A stretch of 64,000 nt of DNA from the NCBI GenBank assembly GCA_036245805.1, contig BTRK01000004.1, positions 8,308,001 to 8,372,000 of the forward strand. Direction: 5' to 3'. The stretch comes from Pristionchus mayeri (lineage: Eukaryota > Nematoda > Chromadorea > Rhabditida > Neodiplogasteridae). Positions 13,301 to 24,100 of this stretch are shown in pieces; position 1 is the first letter of the stretch, and every line of letters begins with the position of its first letter. The notes beneath the pieces were generated by a model. The model had not been told where the DNA came from. It searched no databases and worked only from the letters and a program-made list of their open reading frames with translations. The translations under genes and the position numbers were made by a program.

Positions 13301-16300
13301 GAAGCGAACTATGACGTCATGCCGCCTATGATAGATCAGAGGCGGCATGATGTCATCGAGAATCAGTGACACGCAAACTCACCAATTTCCTCAACGATGA
13401 TGTAGTCGGCGTTGTTCAGCGAGCGGTGCACCTGCATTGTGTTTCTATACTTATTACTCAATGGGGGATAATCGGTAGTAATCACCCGACCCAGCAAGTC
13501 CCCTCCCCCCTCCCCGTACCTTCCTCTTCCAAAGGGTGCCCGTGGTGTAGTACTGGTACTTGTTCGACATGAATTGACAGACATCCGACATACTCACGCT
13601 GCAAGCATACATTGGTTCGTCGAGCAGTTGTCTGATTCTATCCGTATCGCGTGTTCTCTCGCCCTGTCTAATCGGTGAGAGAGCACGCGATACGGAGAGT
13701 CAGACAGCTTCCCCCGATGACCCGAATGTTTTTCCAGCCTTCCTTGGCCTCCCTTGCCTCTCCCAAAATGTCCATCAAGTGCTACATGGGATGCGGAAAC
13801 GACATGGTTCGGCCTGCATAGCTAGTGACTGCTCGGTTCGTCTCACGTTACCTTCTTTAGGATAATCATAGTCAAATGGAAAAAATAAAAGCAATATTTA
13901 GTTCATTTTGCAACATTTGCAGGCATATCTTTCCCTTCATTTCCAGCCTACCTCGTTCTCTTATACGTCTCCTCTACAAACTCGAATGCTCTGACGCAGA
14001 GTGTGTCGATGGAGAGAGTTGGCTTCAGAAAATTCGGAGACTTCGTGCGAGAAGGAGAAGGGACGGGCGAGCTAGTCTCCTGCGACTGCCGGATCACCTG
14101 CTAAGATACGAAAGTCTCGCAAGTTGGAACAAGTGGCGATCGCTGATCACACACACTCCATCACAAAGAGTAGGCACAAAGATGAGCAATAGACTGACAG
14201 CCTCAATGCTCTCGTCGTACGCCTGCAGGTGTGGTGGCTGGTCGTCTGCCTCCTCCTCGTTCCCTCCTTCTCTCTTGATCATCTTCACACAATGCTTCAA
14301 GGCCTGAGAGAAACAGTAGTTACTCTCTGAAGGCAGTCGGCGGTTGCTAATTAAAATATTCCAGATTTTAAATAAAATAATACCTTAGTCGCGATTGGCT
14401 TTACGGACGAGGCGAAATGCACCTTCGGCGGCTTCATGGCTTCATCTAACTTCTTTATTGACTTGATGAAACTGAAGCGCCCAATTAGTTCGGGATCATA
14501 GTCAAAACAAAGGAGAGAAGCCACAGAAACAGAACTCACGGATTATTGCTATTAATCTTGATTCCTCTCTTGCAGCTATGCACCTGAGAACGCACCTTAT
14601 TACACTTCAAAATAAATAGGGAGTGATACCAACCAGGAAATTGATGTGGCTTCTGATGTTCGCTACGGTGAGTTCCGTCGCGTGAGCTGCATTGACTGCA
14701 TAAGCCAACTGATTCATCGCCTCTTCCAGATCATCTGTGAATACATTACAACTTTATCGATGTGAATACATGAAAATCACCAACACTGTGCCATCGATTG
14801 ACTAAAACGGGTTGAACTGTAATGAATGTAAGCGCACCTTTCTTCTCGCCGAAGGGCTTGACAATGTCGTCAAGTCCGGGATAATCCGGGTCCCCCGAGA
14901 GAATCAATTCCACGATGTACAGCGAATCTTTAGCTGTGATCTTCGCTTGTCTGAAACAAAATTGGCCATGAAACTTGACCACATTAACGCAACCATACTT
15001 TGCATTGGCTCGTGGAGTTGGGACCGTCGGCTCAGTGCTCGCATTTCTCTTCTCAAATGCATCACTGCAAAGCAATAGGTTGGTGAAAAAAATAACCCCG
15101 TTAACACATAAATATCCATCACAGAAGGAACAACATGAACAATCGAAAATGAACGTGAACAGACAATTACAATCGTGCTCACATCATTCCATTCTTGGCT
15201 GTTTGAGTACTCTCGCTCCATTTGTTCATGAATGCCTCCTTCCTCTTGGCCACTTCCTCCACACTCACAGTGGGATCTGCCTCGTGCAGTGTATCGAGGG
15301 CGAATCGCCAGATTCTGTTGAAGTCCACCCACTGGCTGCAATGTATTTAAAGTGAAATCGAAATGGCATGAAAAGTAGAGATAACTGCCTTAGAAAGAGA
15401 ATAGAGCAGAGCAATATTTCTTAGAAAAGAGCGGGTGGGTGTTTCGGTCCTCGGTCGCATACACCCGACCCGTCTATGTTTGTGCCCAATGCGATTAGAT
15501 ACAGGAAAACGGGAAATATACATGGAAACAAATCATTTCCAGATATATCTTTTTTAGTCTGCCGCCATTTGTTGTCGTGGACATGCCCTTATAAAAGCGA
15601 GCGGAACAAGCTTGCTACCCCCCTCCCCCTTCTCCATCTGTCGCTAACATACATGGACAGGGATTGCTGCTGAGTTTCAAAATCCGGGATTGTGCACACT
15701 AGTTGAATCACAAAACCCGCAGGGTTTACAGAAATTGGTACCTAAAAATTGCAAAATTGTAAATATGATGGGCACTGTCCGAAAACCGGGAGGGTAGTGC
15801 TTCTAGCAGCAATGGTGGCCACGTTTGGTAGCTAATCCCATTTCAATGCCCTTCCGTACCTTTCAGTTGAATAGAAATTCAGCTCTTCTTTGCTGATATT
15901 CTTCCACTCGTTCTGCACCGCCATTTCTTGCTTCTTCTCCTCAGTCTCATTCGGGAACTTCGCACTGAACGGGACTGTTGTGTAACCACAACGATAAAGC
16001 ATAGATATGTCGACTATTAAATAACGCCTCCTCTAAATTTTAGAACTCAAAAAAGCATACCCCATCTTAACTACAGAATAAAAAACGACTATAATATCGA
16101 ATATCTCTGGAATTGGCTGATTTTGGATTTTTACTAATGTTGAAACTTGACTAATTCGACTGTGGAGTAATACTCACTCGAAGCTGGCACGAATCGAATC
16201 ATAGAAACGTTCGAATACAGCAAAGCTGAAATGGGAACATTAAGACACAAACGAGAAATGGAACCTGCCATCCTCATTACACATGATTAATAAAAATTAA

Positions 16301-18105
16301 TGTTCACAAACTACAGCAACATACTCATTGGAATCAATGAGACTGGGGAGAGAGTTGGAAGCATCGGATGTGCCAAGAATTGAGACTGAAAATTGTAAAA
16401 TGAAAAATACTACAACACTTCCATTATACCTTTCTTCTCTTCTTCTTCCTCTCTCTTAACAAGAATCGTATCCCCTGAATGGCCTTCATCGATCGGATCC
16501 TGCCAATGAATTGTGATCACATCGAACAGAAATGAATCAGTCGTTACCTCAGAGCGTACAGCACAATCTACTGCATCATTCTCTACGGTCGACTGATTAC
16601 AGATAGAAATATCCATTGGTTCGGAAAGATCGCCTGTAAAGCTCGTTCAAATTCAACTCAATAACCATTATAACATTAATTCGAGCTTCCCACTCACACT
16701 TCTTTTCTCTTTCTGCTTCTTCTTCTCCATTATCGACGAGCATCTTCTTGTCCGAAATTGCTTGATCGCCTATTGAATTCTAAAAATAAATAAATAGCAG
16801 CGATGAGAGAAAGAACTGCAGTGAAATCTAAAAATACCAGAGGTTGTATGGCTTCATTGTTCCTATTCTCAGGCCAATCGTTGATAGAGAAATCCACCGC
16901 TTCGAAGGTTTCGTCCAGATTAGAATTCAGATTCTCATGTTGATTGGAAAGACGATCATTCTCATCAGAAGCATCGGCAATCTGCTCGCAGGGAAACAAA
17001 ATAATTATGATTAGTTATGACTCCTGTCGACATTTGCAAGTGATATATTCGGACAGGGCAACCCTTATCTTTTAGCATATCAGGCAACCACATAACAAGT
17101 TGTTACAAACTAAATAAGAGACTATGAATGAACTCTAATATAAAAATGTATTTGTAGAGCACTGAAAGTTACCACAGGCTGAGCAGGCTCCTTATCCATC
17201 GCAATACGCCACTCGTTGAAGTTATCCACAGCGCTTGTTACTTTGCACGAGATCGGGTCCTGAAAATATATTACAACAGCTGCACGATAATATAAATAGC
17301 TTACTTGTCCAGTGTGAGTCTCATCATTTTCTTCTCTGGTCAACTCTATCATTGATGCATGGAAACACTGGAGGAATCCGAGAGTGAGCGTGCGAATGGG
17401 ATCGCCCCTCAACAGTCAGTTAGTTACGTCATTCTTAGGCCGTGTTAGTTCTCACGGCAATGGCATCAGATTTGAATTCCCGCCATCGCGTATCTCCGTT
17501 CTCCGTGGAGCTAGAGACTTGCAATTTGGTTTATAAGAGTTTTTGCCCCTTTTATCACTAAAAGTCGCATTTCAAGTCTCTAGCTCCACGGAGAACGGAG
17601 ATACGCGATGGCGGGAATTCAAATCTGATGCCATTTTCGTGAGAACTAACACGGCCTTAAGGATACAACGGAATAAGAAATTGAGGGGATCTTACTGGGC
17701 GTCGTTGGCGCTTGACCGGAGGGATTCTTCGAGACGTGTCAGCAGAGTTCGAACCTATGAGAAAACATTGTTCAATATATCAATAAATGAGAACATAAGT
17801 AAAGCAAACAACGCAATAACCTCGTTTTAACAACTTACAAGCTCGTACCTTGGAATTGGGCTCTTTGTTAGCAATAGATGACATGATTTCGAGTCCGACG
17901 TCGAACACGGATGCAAGGCGTCTTGTTTCATTTGAGAACTTGGTAATCTGAAAACCGCATTAGTTACCACCATCTGATATTCGGTTTTGGTCCATCGAGA
18001 GAAATGGCAGGAGCTAAGCATCCTAACGGTAAAGTACAAATAAGCGAGCATTACCTTTCTACGCCATTCTTCAATGAGTGGTAATGGTGCTTCTGGCAAC
18101 GCCAT
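6632..18105 (-). CDS. Multi-exon gene region: acidic nuclear-type protein(s) with two C2H2 fingers and a triplicated domain
   Basis: Family not recognised. The first ATG (18103-18105, MALPEAPLPLIEEWRRK) sits just after CTTTCAG, a good trans-splice or 5'-UTR acceptor; a convincing stop is at 6632-6634 after QSITSNG. About thirty short exons lie between. Early exons include one at about 17.85-17.95 kb (KFSNETRRLASVFDVGLEI), then long Glu/Asp/Ser-rich stretches. Domain copy A is at 14.4-14.95 kb, NLS-like KKRKR/RKRRPRR at 12.3 and 13.05 kb, two C2H2 fingers at 11.5-11.9 kb, copy B at 10.2-10.9 kb, acidic repeats at 7.8-8.0 kb, and copy C ends the region. Charge, NLS and fingers suggest a DNA- or chromatin-associated nuclear protein; this is inference. 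I did not prove one uninterrupted frame, so the region could be two or three tandem genes. Confidence 0.6.
7797..7963 (-). repeat. 36-bp coding minisatellite, acidic 12-residue repeats
   Basis: Five tandem units encode IPVDNEKEEEEK or close variants (PVNN, EKEK and PAER changes). The unit is 36 bp, so gains or losses keep the frame. It lies in an exon of the acidic nuclear-type gene. Confidence 0.8.
8267..8644. mobile_element. Fold-back element with G-tract ends and 9-bp target duplication
   Basis: Two arms of about 165 bp (GTGACAACTACACAACAAAT at the left, its complement at the right) are bounded by a run of G on the left and a run of C on the right. The 9-bp direct repeat TGATAAATG flanks it at 8258-8266 and 8645-8653. 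Long inverted arms with 9-bp duplications resemble Mutator-like non-autonomous elements. It lies in a probable intron of the minus-strand gene. Confidence 0.75.
8939..9385. mobile_element. GC-rich inverted-repeat element
   Basis: ACTTTCCTAGCTCCGCGCCAG at about 8964 is matched by the complement of ACTTTCCTACTTCCGCGCCA near 9365. The interior is unusually GC-rich compared with the flanks and lacks coding potential. It looks like a non-autonomous DNA transposon in an intron; a target duplication was not identified. Confidence 0.55.
10225..10920 (-). other. Domain copy B, the most diverged copy
   Basis: Exons read RVRISNDISIFIVDSLTSEN, DEVEAAMSHFVSVVNETHKK, HIKSHILHL, VEHLQKKCAEQGQHKKILKMP and FLESVKKVDMALQSL. 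Order and exon boundaries match copies A and C. It follows the two zinc fingers and a KKRRMEESEEKEEKK stretch. A basic segment (IKNRPKRK) comes straight after it. Confidence 0.6.
10994..11154. mobile_element. MITE, GGCACTAGG-terminus family (hairpin interior with TTCTGTAG core)
   Basis: GCACTAGG at the left and CTTAGTGCC at the right bracket an imperfect palindrome (GTACCCTTCTGCAGGATTTT / AAAATGCTACAGAAGGGTAC). A relative with the same interior lies at 54191-54345. It sits between exons of the minus-strand gene. Confidence 0.65.
11527..11862 (-). other. Two tandem C2H2 zinc fingers
   Basis: Finger 1 (about 11745-11862) reads CKLCPYKTQRSNTLKSHEENH: C-x2-C-x12-H-x3-H. The linker TGKHPLK follows and the next exon gives finger 2 (about 11527-11635), CPFCSYTARNEFILNAHIELH, again C-x2-C-x12-H-x3-H once the AHIE|LH junction is spliced. 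The TGxxP linker is typical of DNA-binding finger pairs. Confidence 0.85.
12600..12917. mobile_element. Inverted-repeat element with AGGCCGTCCGCGATAGATTC ends
   Basis: The left end GAGGCCGTCCGCGATAGATT is complementary to the right end AATCTATCGCGGACGGCCTC. Subterminal matches extend inward (AAAAAAGTGGAACCC versus GGATCCACTTTTTT, and GAAAACATGTTTT on both sides). No ORF lies inside. It sits in an intron of the minus-strand gene. Confidence 0.7.
13289..13368. mobile_element. Short palindromic MITE (GACGTCATGCCGCC family)
   Basis: GGCGCTAGGTCGG is followed by an imperfect palindrome centred on CGCCTATGATAGATCAGAGGCG. Relatives occur at 24597-24688, 48069-48110 (half copy) and at the two edges of the composite insertion 55864-57874. 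Confidence 0.65.
13618..13703. repeat. Hairpin repeat, CTCTCTCG-centre family
   Basis: TGTCTGATTCTATCCGTATCGCG is mirrored by CGCGATACGGAGAGTCAGACAG, with CTCTCTCG and CGAGAGAG next to the loop. Other members are at 26850-26967, 45262-45372, 53568-53752 and 59649-59758. Confidence 0.65.
14384..14952 (-). other. Domain copy A of the triplicated unknown domain
   Basis: Four exons encode a block reading KITAKDSLYIVELILSGDP, then GLDDIVKPFGEKK, DLEEAMNQLAYAVNAAH, NIRSHINFL, VHSCKRGIKINSNNP and FIKSIKKLDEAM. The arrangement (an acidic helix, a basic INFL segment, then a (F/I)xxSIKKL helix) is shared with copies B and C. There is a faint resemblance to the nematode SPK domain layout, but I could not confirm it. 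Confidence 0.65.
17439..17656. mobile_element. Near-perfect 90-bp-arm palindromic MITE
   Basis: GGCCGTGTTAGTTCTCACG at the left and CGTGAGAACTAACACGGCC at the right continue as long complementary arms with a loop of about 35 bp. It is flanked by TTAG and TTAA. It lies in an intron of the acidic nuclear-protein gene. Confidence 0.7.
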
Positions 18106-19575
18106 CTCCTGAAAGATAAGGGCATTGACGACTTACTTGCGTAGAGTGAATGAAGAAGAGGGCGGTAAAAACGCGCGATACTAGCGGATGCGTTAGAGCA
18201 AGCGCAGCTTAAGGGGGTTCCGTACAAAACACGCGTCAATATAGGCATATTTGTTGTGAAAATGTTGTTTTTTCGCGCAATAATTGAGAACAAATATCGG
18301 CTCACAATTGGAAAACATCCCAAAATTTCAGTGGTAAGCGCATTACCCTCACGAAGTAGAACTCACTCAAACACAAATAAAGCAGAAACGATGAACAAAC
18401 AAGCTGAAAAACACGAGGAAGTCGCCACAAGAAATTTCGAAAAAGAATGTCAACAACAGATTACTGTAAATAATTACGGTGTTACACAAATAATTTATTA
18501 TCATGAACTGATTGCAGTGATACTTTACGGTTTTAGATATAAATCTACAATTCATTCATTAATTCGATCATTAAAATGCAGCTTAATCCTAGCATAATTA
18601 GACTTAGCCTCATTTCTATTGTTTACGAAAACAAAAAAAATATTTTAACGAATTGCTTGCAAGACATGGAATATGAAGATTAGTAAGGAATACTGTATGC
18701 ATGCTAGTCTTCGACGTTGACGACCCCGTAATGACCTGCTTCCCTTTCACTCCCATCATTTCTCATTAGCTCTTGTTTGTATCCGTGGATCCGATCTTAA
18801 CCGAATGCAAGTAATTCACAATATACATCTCGCACCATTCATACCATCTCATTTATAACTAATGAAAGAGAGATCCCAGAGGATGCTTTCTGAATCGTCA
18901 CTGAAAACATTTGAATCCGTCAAGGAAATGTCGTAATTTTCATAGTAGTCTTTGTAGAAGAGCGACAATCAAGACAACAATGGAATATTTTATCGCATCT
19001 TCGAGGGAAGACAAAGTAAAACAGGTTAGGCGGCCCGTCAATCGCGTAATGCAAAACTATTTATTGGTCAACAATGAAAGAAATAAACTCCTAGTGTGAA
19101 GAGGTAGAGGCAGGACGACATTCGGCATAATAGAGGGCTGATATTTGTCTTAGAATAATAGGGTTTTGGCTAGAGATAGATGGTGACAGATATGATACAA
19201 CGATGATGATGAGGTTGAGAATATAAGTTGAGTGGAAAACTAAACAGAGCTAACTTCACAAATTATTATGAAACAATACGATATAATATCGATCGGTTCT
19301 CTCAATAGTGCAATGTAGAGCAATCGCTTACAAAGGGTACCCGTAAAAGGAAGGGGCTGGTGAGACATGCTTATGGAAGGAAGTGGTATTGTGTGAGAAG
19401 GCGAGGGGGCGTACACATAACGATTGGCAATGCTGTAGATCAAAATGTACATACAGGAAGACAAGACTGGAACAGAGGAGGGGCAAACCGTAGTATGTCA
19501 GTAAAAGCGTGGTGTTACCGTAATCATCGGGTATGGTGGTAGGGCGCGATATGACGAACGTCGCATAACGAGAAA
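18106..19575. other. Intergenic region between two minus-strand genes
   Basis: It contains the 5' flank of the acidic nuclear-protein gene and the 3' flank of the Sidekick gene. AT-rich; I see no convincing exon. Confidence 0.5.
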
Positions 19576-21165
19576 CTAGACAAAACTAGAGAATCCCTTG
19601 GAGAGGGCTGGCGCAGCTGTTCCTCCACTCTGACTGGGTGGCCAGGAAGTCTCGGAGGCGGATTCTAGCGAATCGGGTGCCGCATGTGAGGACGTCCGCG
19701 CCGATACGACGCTTCCGGATGCAGATGGCGCGCCAGGCGGAGCGGCTGGAGCGGCGAACGCGGGCGGCAGCTGCAGGTGGTGCGCAGCTGGTGGACCGCC
19801 CGCTGCTCGCATCGAGACAGCCTCCGTGTCGCGCACTCGTCGCCACGTGTCCCTGCTATGGACGACGTTTACCAATTCGATTCACCATTCTGAGAATTCG
19901 ACGTTTCTCACTCTTCACACTCTTCACCGTACCTGTACTTATCGGCGGTTGCGTAGTGGCTGGCAATGTCCTCTCTCGTCTCATCTCTCCTCCTCATCGT
20001 CTCTTCTCCCTCGTCTTCCTCGTCATCGAAATCGTCGTCGAACGAGTCCGCATCGTACTCGCGTGCCATTTGACCTGCGAAAAGAAATATGCTAGACCTG
20101 ATTTACAATCGATCGACCGATTGATCTACCGTAAACTGACAAAAAGTAGCCAAACGACTCACCATTATGCGCTCGTATCGTCGCCGTTCCGTAGATGCTG
20201 TTGGGGCCGCGGCCGATCGACGTGCCCAGTCCCGGTGGGATCCTGTAAACGATCAATATTGTATACGTCATAATACGGTATCCCATCAGGATTGTCCCCT
20301 ACATTATCCCTACGTACCTGCTGCCGTACTCGCTGCCCTCGTGCTGCAGATGCTGCAGGTTCTGTTGATGATGGGGGATGACGTCGGTGGCCAGTCCGTA
20401 CATGTTGATGGGACCTCCGCCAGCATCAGGCGACGATCCGCCATTGCCAGAGTCTCCGCCCGTCGATCCTGCTCCTCCAGGCACTCGAGAACCTGCGGGG
20501 ATCGATCGATTAGAAGACAATCGATCAATTACCGTGCAATATCCGTAGATTGCACGGCTCGAGCACTGTAAATTAGATACCTACTTCCATACTAAAAGGT
20601 ACCATTTTTCCATATCCTAGTCTGTTATTTATTTGTTCTTCCTATCTACTGTACATCTACCGTACCTCCTCCGACCAGGCCATAGGCGGGCGGGCCTCCG
20701 TACATGTCCCGTTCGCTCAGCCACGAGGTGTTCGTGCCGGGGCGCGCGATCACATCTCCTCTGAAATGGCAGATATTGATAGGCACATTTACACTGCTTT
20801 TCAATTATCCAAATATACCGTAATCCTATAGTAGTCCACCAACTACCGTACCTCCTGAGATGGCTTCGGTTGTCCTTCAGCTGCATGGGGAAGTTGCCGT
20901 CGTAGTGCAGCGAGTGGGAGGAAGGAGACTTCTTCGCGCTGGAGCGAGACGAGACGCCTGCAAACCCAAGTGGTTCACACGAGCAATCGGCGACTGACAT
21001 AACTGACTACCGTAAGCACGTTCGACTACCGTATCCTACAGTACTCTCTACCGACCAGTGACGCAGAGACAAGCTATGATGATGACGAGAAGCACGAGGA
21101 GGATCAGACCGGCGACGGCGACGAACCACGGAGATGTGTAGAAGAGCTCCGAGGGAAGATTCTCT
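19576..21165 (-). other. Transmembrane segment and cytoplasmic tail with PDZ-binding end
   Basis: The exon at about 21055-21165 encodes SPWFVAVAGLILLVLLVIII then ACLCVTG, a single membrane helix. The tail exons carry Ser-rich sequence (SSRSSAKKSPSSHSLHYDG), Gly-rich sequence, an acidic run DDDFDDEEDEGEEE (about 20.0 kb) and an Ala/Pro-rich last exon that ends LSKGFSSFV with TAG at 19576-19578. GFSSFV is the conserved Sidekick C terminus that binds MAGI-type PDZ scaffolds. Confidence 0.9.
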
Positions 21166-24100
21166 GCAGAGAATTAGCAATCTTCATTAGCACTCTGCGC
21201 ACTCTGTATGCCACACAGACCAGGAAGGTGTCTGGAGTGAAGACAATGAAAGACAACTAACGAGGCACGAATAGCTGGGCGCTCTCCGCACTCGGCGCGC
21301 CCACTCCCTTTGCGTTGCGTGCAAAGACACGGAAGATGTAGTAGGAGAGCGGGTGGAGATCACCGTAGTGCAACTGGCAATCGATTAAATTGATGGATTA
21401 CGGTATCAAATTGATACAACTGAAAGAGGAAGGATACCGTACCTCTGCACGCGGGTCGATTCCATCCACGACTGCCACCGTAATCCATTCCTCCATTGCG
21501 TGCACGGGCCGTTTGCCGCTGTGTGAGCGCCGCTTACGGTGCAGACTAAAATTCAACTTTTACAGTATCTTACGCCAATCTATTCAAAATTTCGACAGGG
21601 TGACGTTTCCTAATCCGCACACCACACCATCACACTCACTTGTCCTCTTCGGCTGCGGGCGTTCTCATCATCGTCGTCATATTGCCGAGTGCTCTGGCGA
21701 CTCTCTTCGCCTGGATGACGTGGCCGATGATGGGCGTGGCTTCGGGGCCGTTCTGCACGCGATCCTCCCACTGCAGCCGCACGGAAGCTGCGCCTGGGAC
21801 GAGCGAGGGCTTCGAAGGAGACGAGGGACCGCCTGCAGTGCTCATTTGGTTATGGAAAAAATCGATCCAAATCTAATCAATTAGGGACCACCTATGACCA
21901 TACAGTATCACTCACCAACGACGGGTCCCACCACGACCGTTCCCTCACTCAGCGCTCCCTTGCCCTTGCGCGTCTCCGCTTGCACACTGCAATCAATCGA
22001 TGAATACCGTAATCCACTCGAGTCTGCCCATTTCTACCGTACCTAAAGTGGTAGGTCTCTCCCTCGACGAGTCTCTCCGCCAGCAGCCACTGGTTGCTCG
22101 TCGTCTGCTGCGATTCCTGTCGTGTGTCGCCCTGCACATCAATAATTTGAATCCGATTTTTGGCGGGACCACATCGGTTACCGTAACCAATCAATAAAGT
22201 ACCGTACCCTGATGGTACCCATCTTCCATGCTACGACGTAGCTGATTATCTCGCCGTTTCGCTCCGCAGGCGCCGACCACGACACGTTCACCGAGTTGAG
22301 CAGGATGTCGTTGAAGCTGCAGTTGGGAGGCGACGATTAGCAAACATCGTCGACGACTGCACCACTAAGCACACCACAGGACTCACTCGATCTTCGTCAC
22401 TGCACCCGGCACGTCTTCTAGAGTGGAGACGCGTGCTGATGCCGATCCGCCCTCGCCTGCACGATTGTACGGAACCACCGAGATCTGCAACAAAGAAATA
22501 TCGCGTGATCTTAGAAGCTATGAAACTCTATTCCTGCTGAAGCTACCATCTTAATATTCACAGTAGTTACAGTTACAGTATCCTTTCCAGCCACCGTACC
22601 TGGTATTCGGTGTACTTGAGCAGATTCTCGACAGTGGCCTCGTTCTCCTCCACCACCATCAGTCCATCCAACTCGCTCTCTGGCCGCAGCACCGAGACGA
22701 TCGGCGCGTACCGTACCTGTGATTACGGTATTCATTCAGTTATCGATTCCCCGCATAAATCAGAATGAGCTACCGTACCTTGTATCCGGTGATCTGATCT
22801 CTCGGCAGCGCATCCCAGCGTACAGCCAGTGACGTCGACGACAAAGGCTCCACGAGCAGGCCTGAAACACGGGAGCGTTCATTACCGTAGTCTATGGAAA
22901 CCGCAGTTCAAGCTGTGTTTTCGGTGGGTCACACACCTGACACGGTCGCCTTGGGCACTGCGAATCCGACGTAGACGAAGGAGGGTGTGGAGGCGGGCGA
23001 GGATCCCTCGGCGTTCGTAGAGCGCAGCTGCACAATGTAGTGGCGGAAGCTGCAAAGGACCATCATTGGTCAATCAGTTATCGATCGCATCTCCGTCTAC
23101 CGTAACCTATAACACTCACGCTTTTAGACTCTTGATGGAGTATCTAATCTTGGCTGTCTCATCAGTGGCTGCCTTCACTTCCGCCTGCTCCCACTGTCCA
23201 TCAGATGGATACTCTCTGTAGTAGATCGTATAGCCGAGGGCGTCCGCGTTCCAGGAAGATCTACAAGCACATCCTCTCATTTTTTCCTTGGTATTGTTCA
23301 CAGCTTTTATCATTTTTCGCATCGCATAGCACTGAATAAAATTTATCATCTACAGTATACCCAAATTTTTCAGTCGAGACTCACCTCTCGGGAGGGCTCA
23401 TGGCTACGGTGATTGAGTCCGCGTCCTCGGGCGTCACGATGATCTCACGCGGTGGTCGCGCCGGCGCTGCTGCTAACGTCCGTTCCCATCCGCTTTCCGC
23501 ACTCCACGCGGACGTCGTCGCGTAATCGCCAACGAAGCGGATGCGGAACGCGTACGCCGTGTTAGGCGATAATCTGGAGAGGGCCATTAGTCAATCACGA
23601 TCAATCGATAATCTGCTCACCCTCCGATCGTCGCCACTCTCGTCGTTCCATCCACGCTCACCGGGTACTTGGTCCAATTGCCGGCGTTCGCGCGCTGATA
23701 TTCCACCTGAGAAACGAGAATACTGTACTTTGAGGAGAACATTGACGCAGTCAGTTCACGATCAATCATCGTAGTGAAGTACAGTACCTCGACGGCTCTA
23801 ACAGCCTGCGGGAAGTCGTCGTCCTTGAGTGTCTCTCCAGCCTTCTCCTCACTCCACGTCAGGGAGATCTCGTTGCTGCTGTGAGGCCGACGGACGTCCG
23901 CCCGAGGCATCGAAGGATTGGGGAGGGGAACTGCAAGGTAGACTTGAGGAACGGACCATAGAATAGACATACAGATGATTGCACGAAGTCCATGCTAGTC
24001 ATAGTAATACAAATCGTTGAAGGAAAATTCTTGATTCTTCTACCGTTCACATGCTCGTGTCATCCACTCTAGAACACGAAGCGATACTCACGCATGTCAT

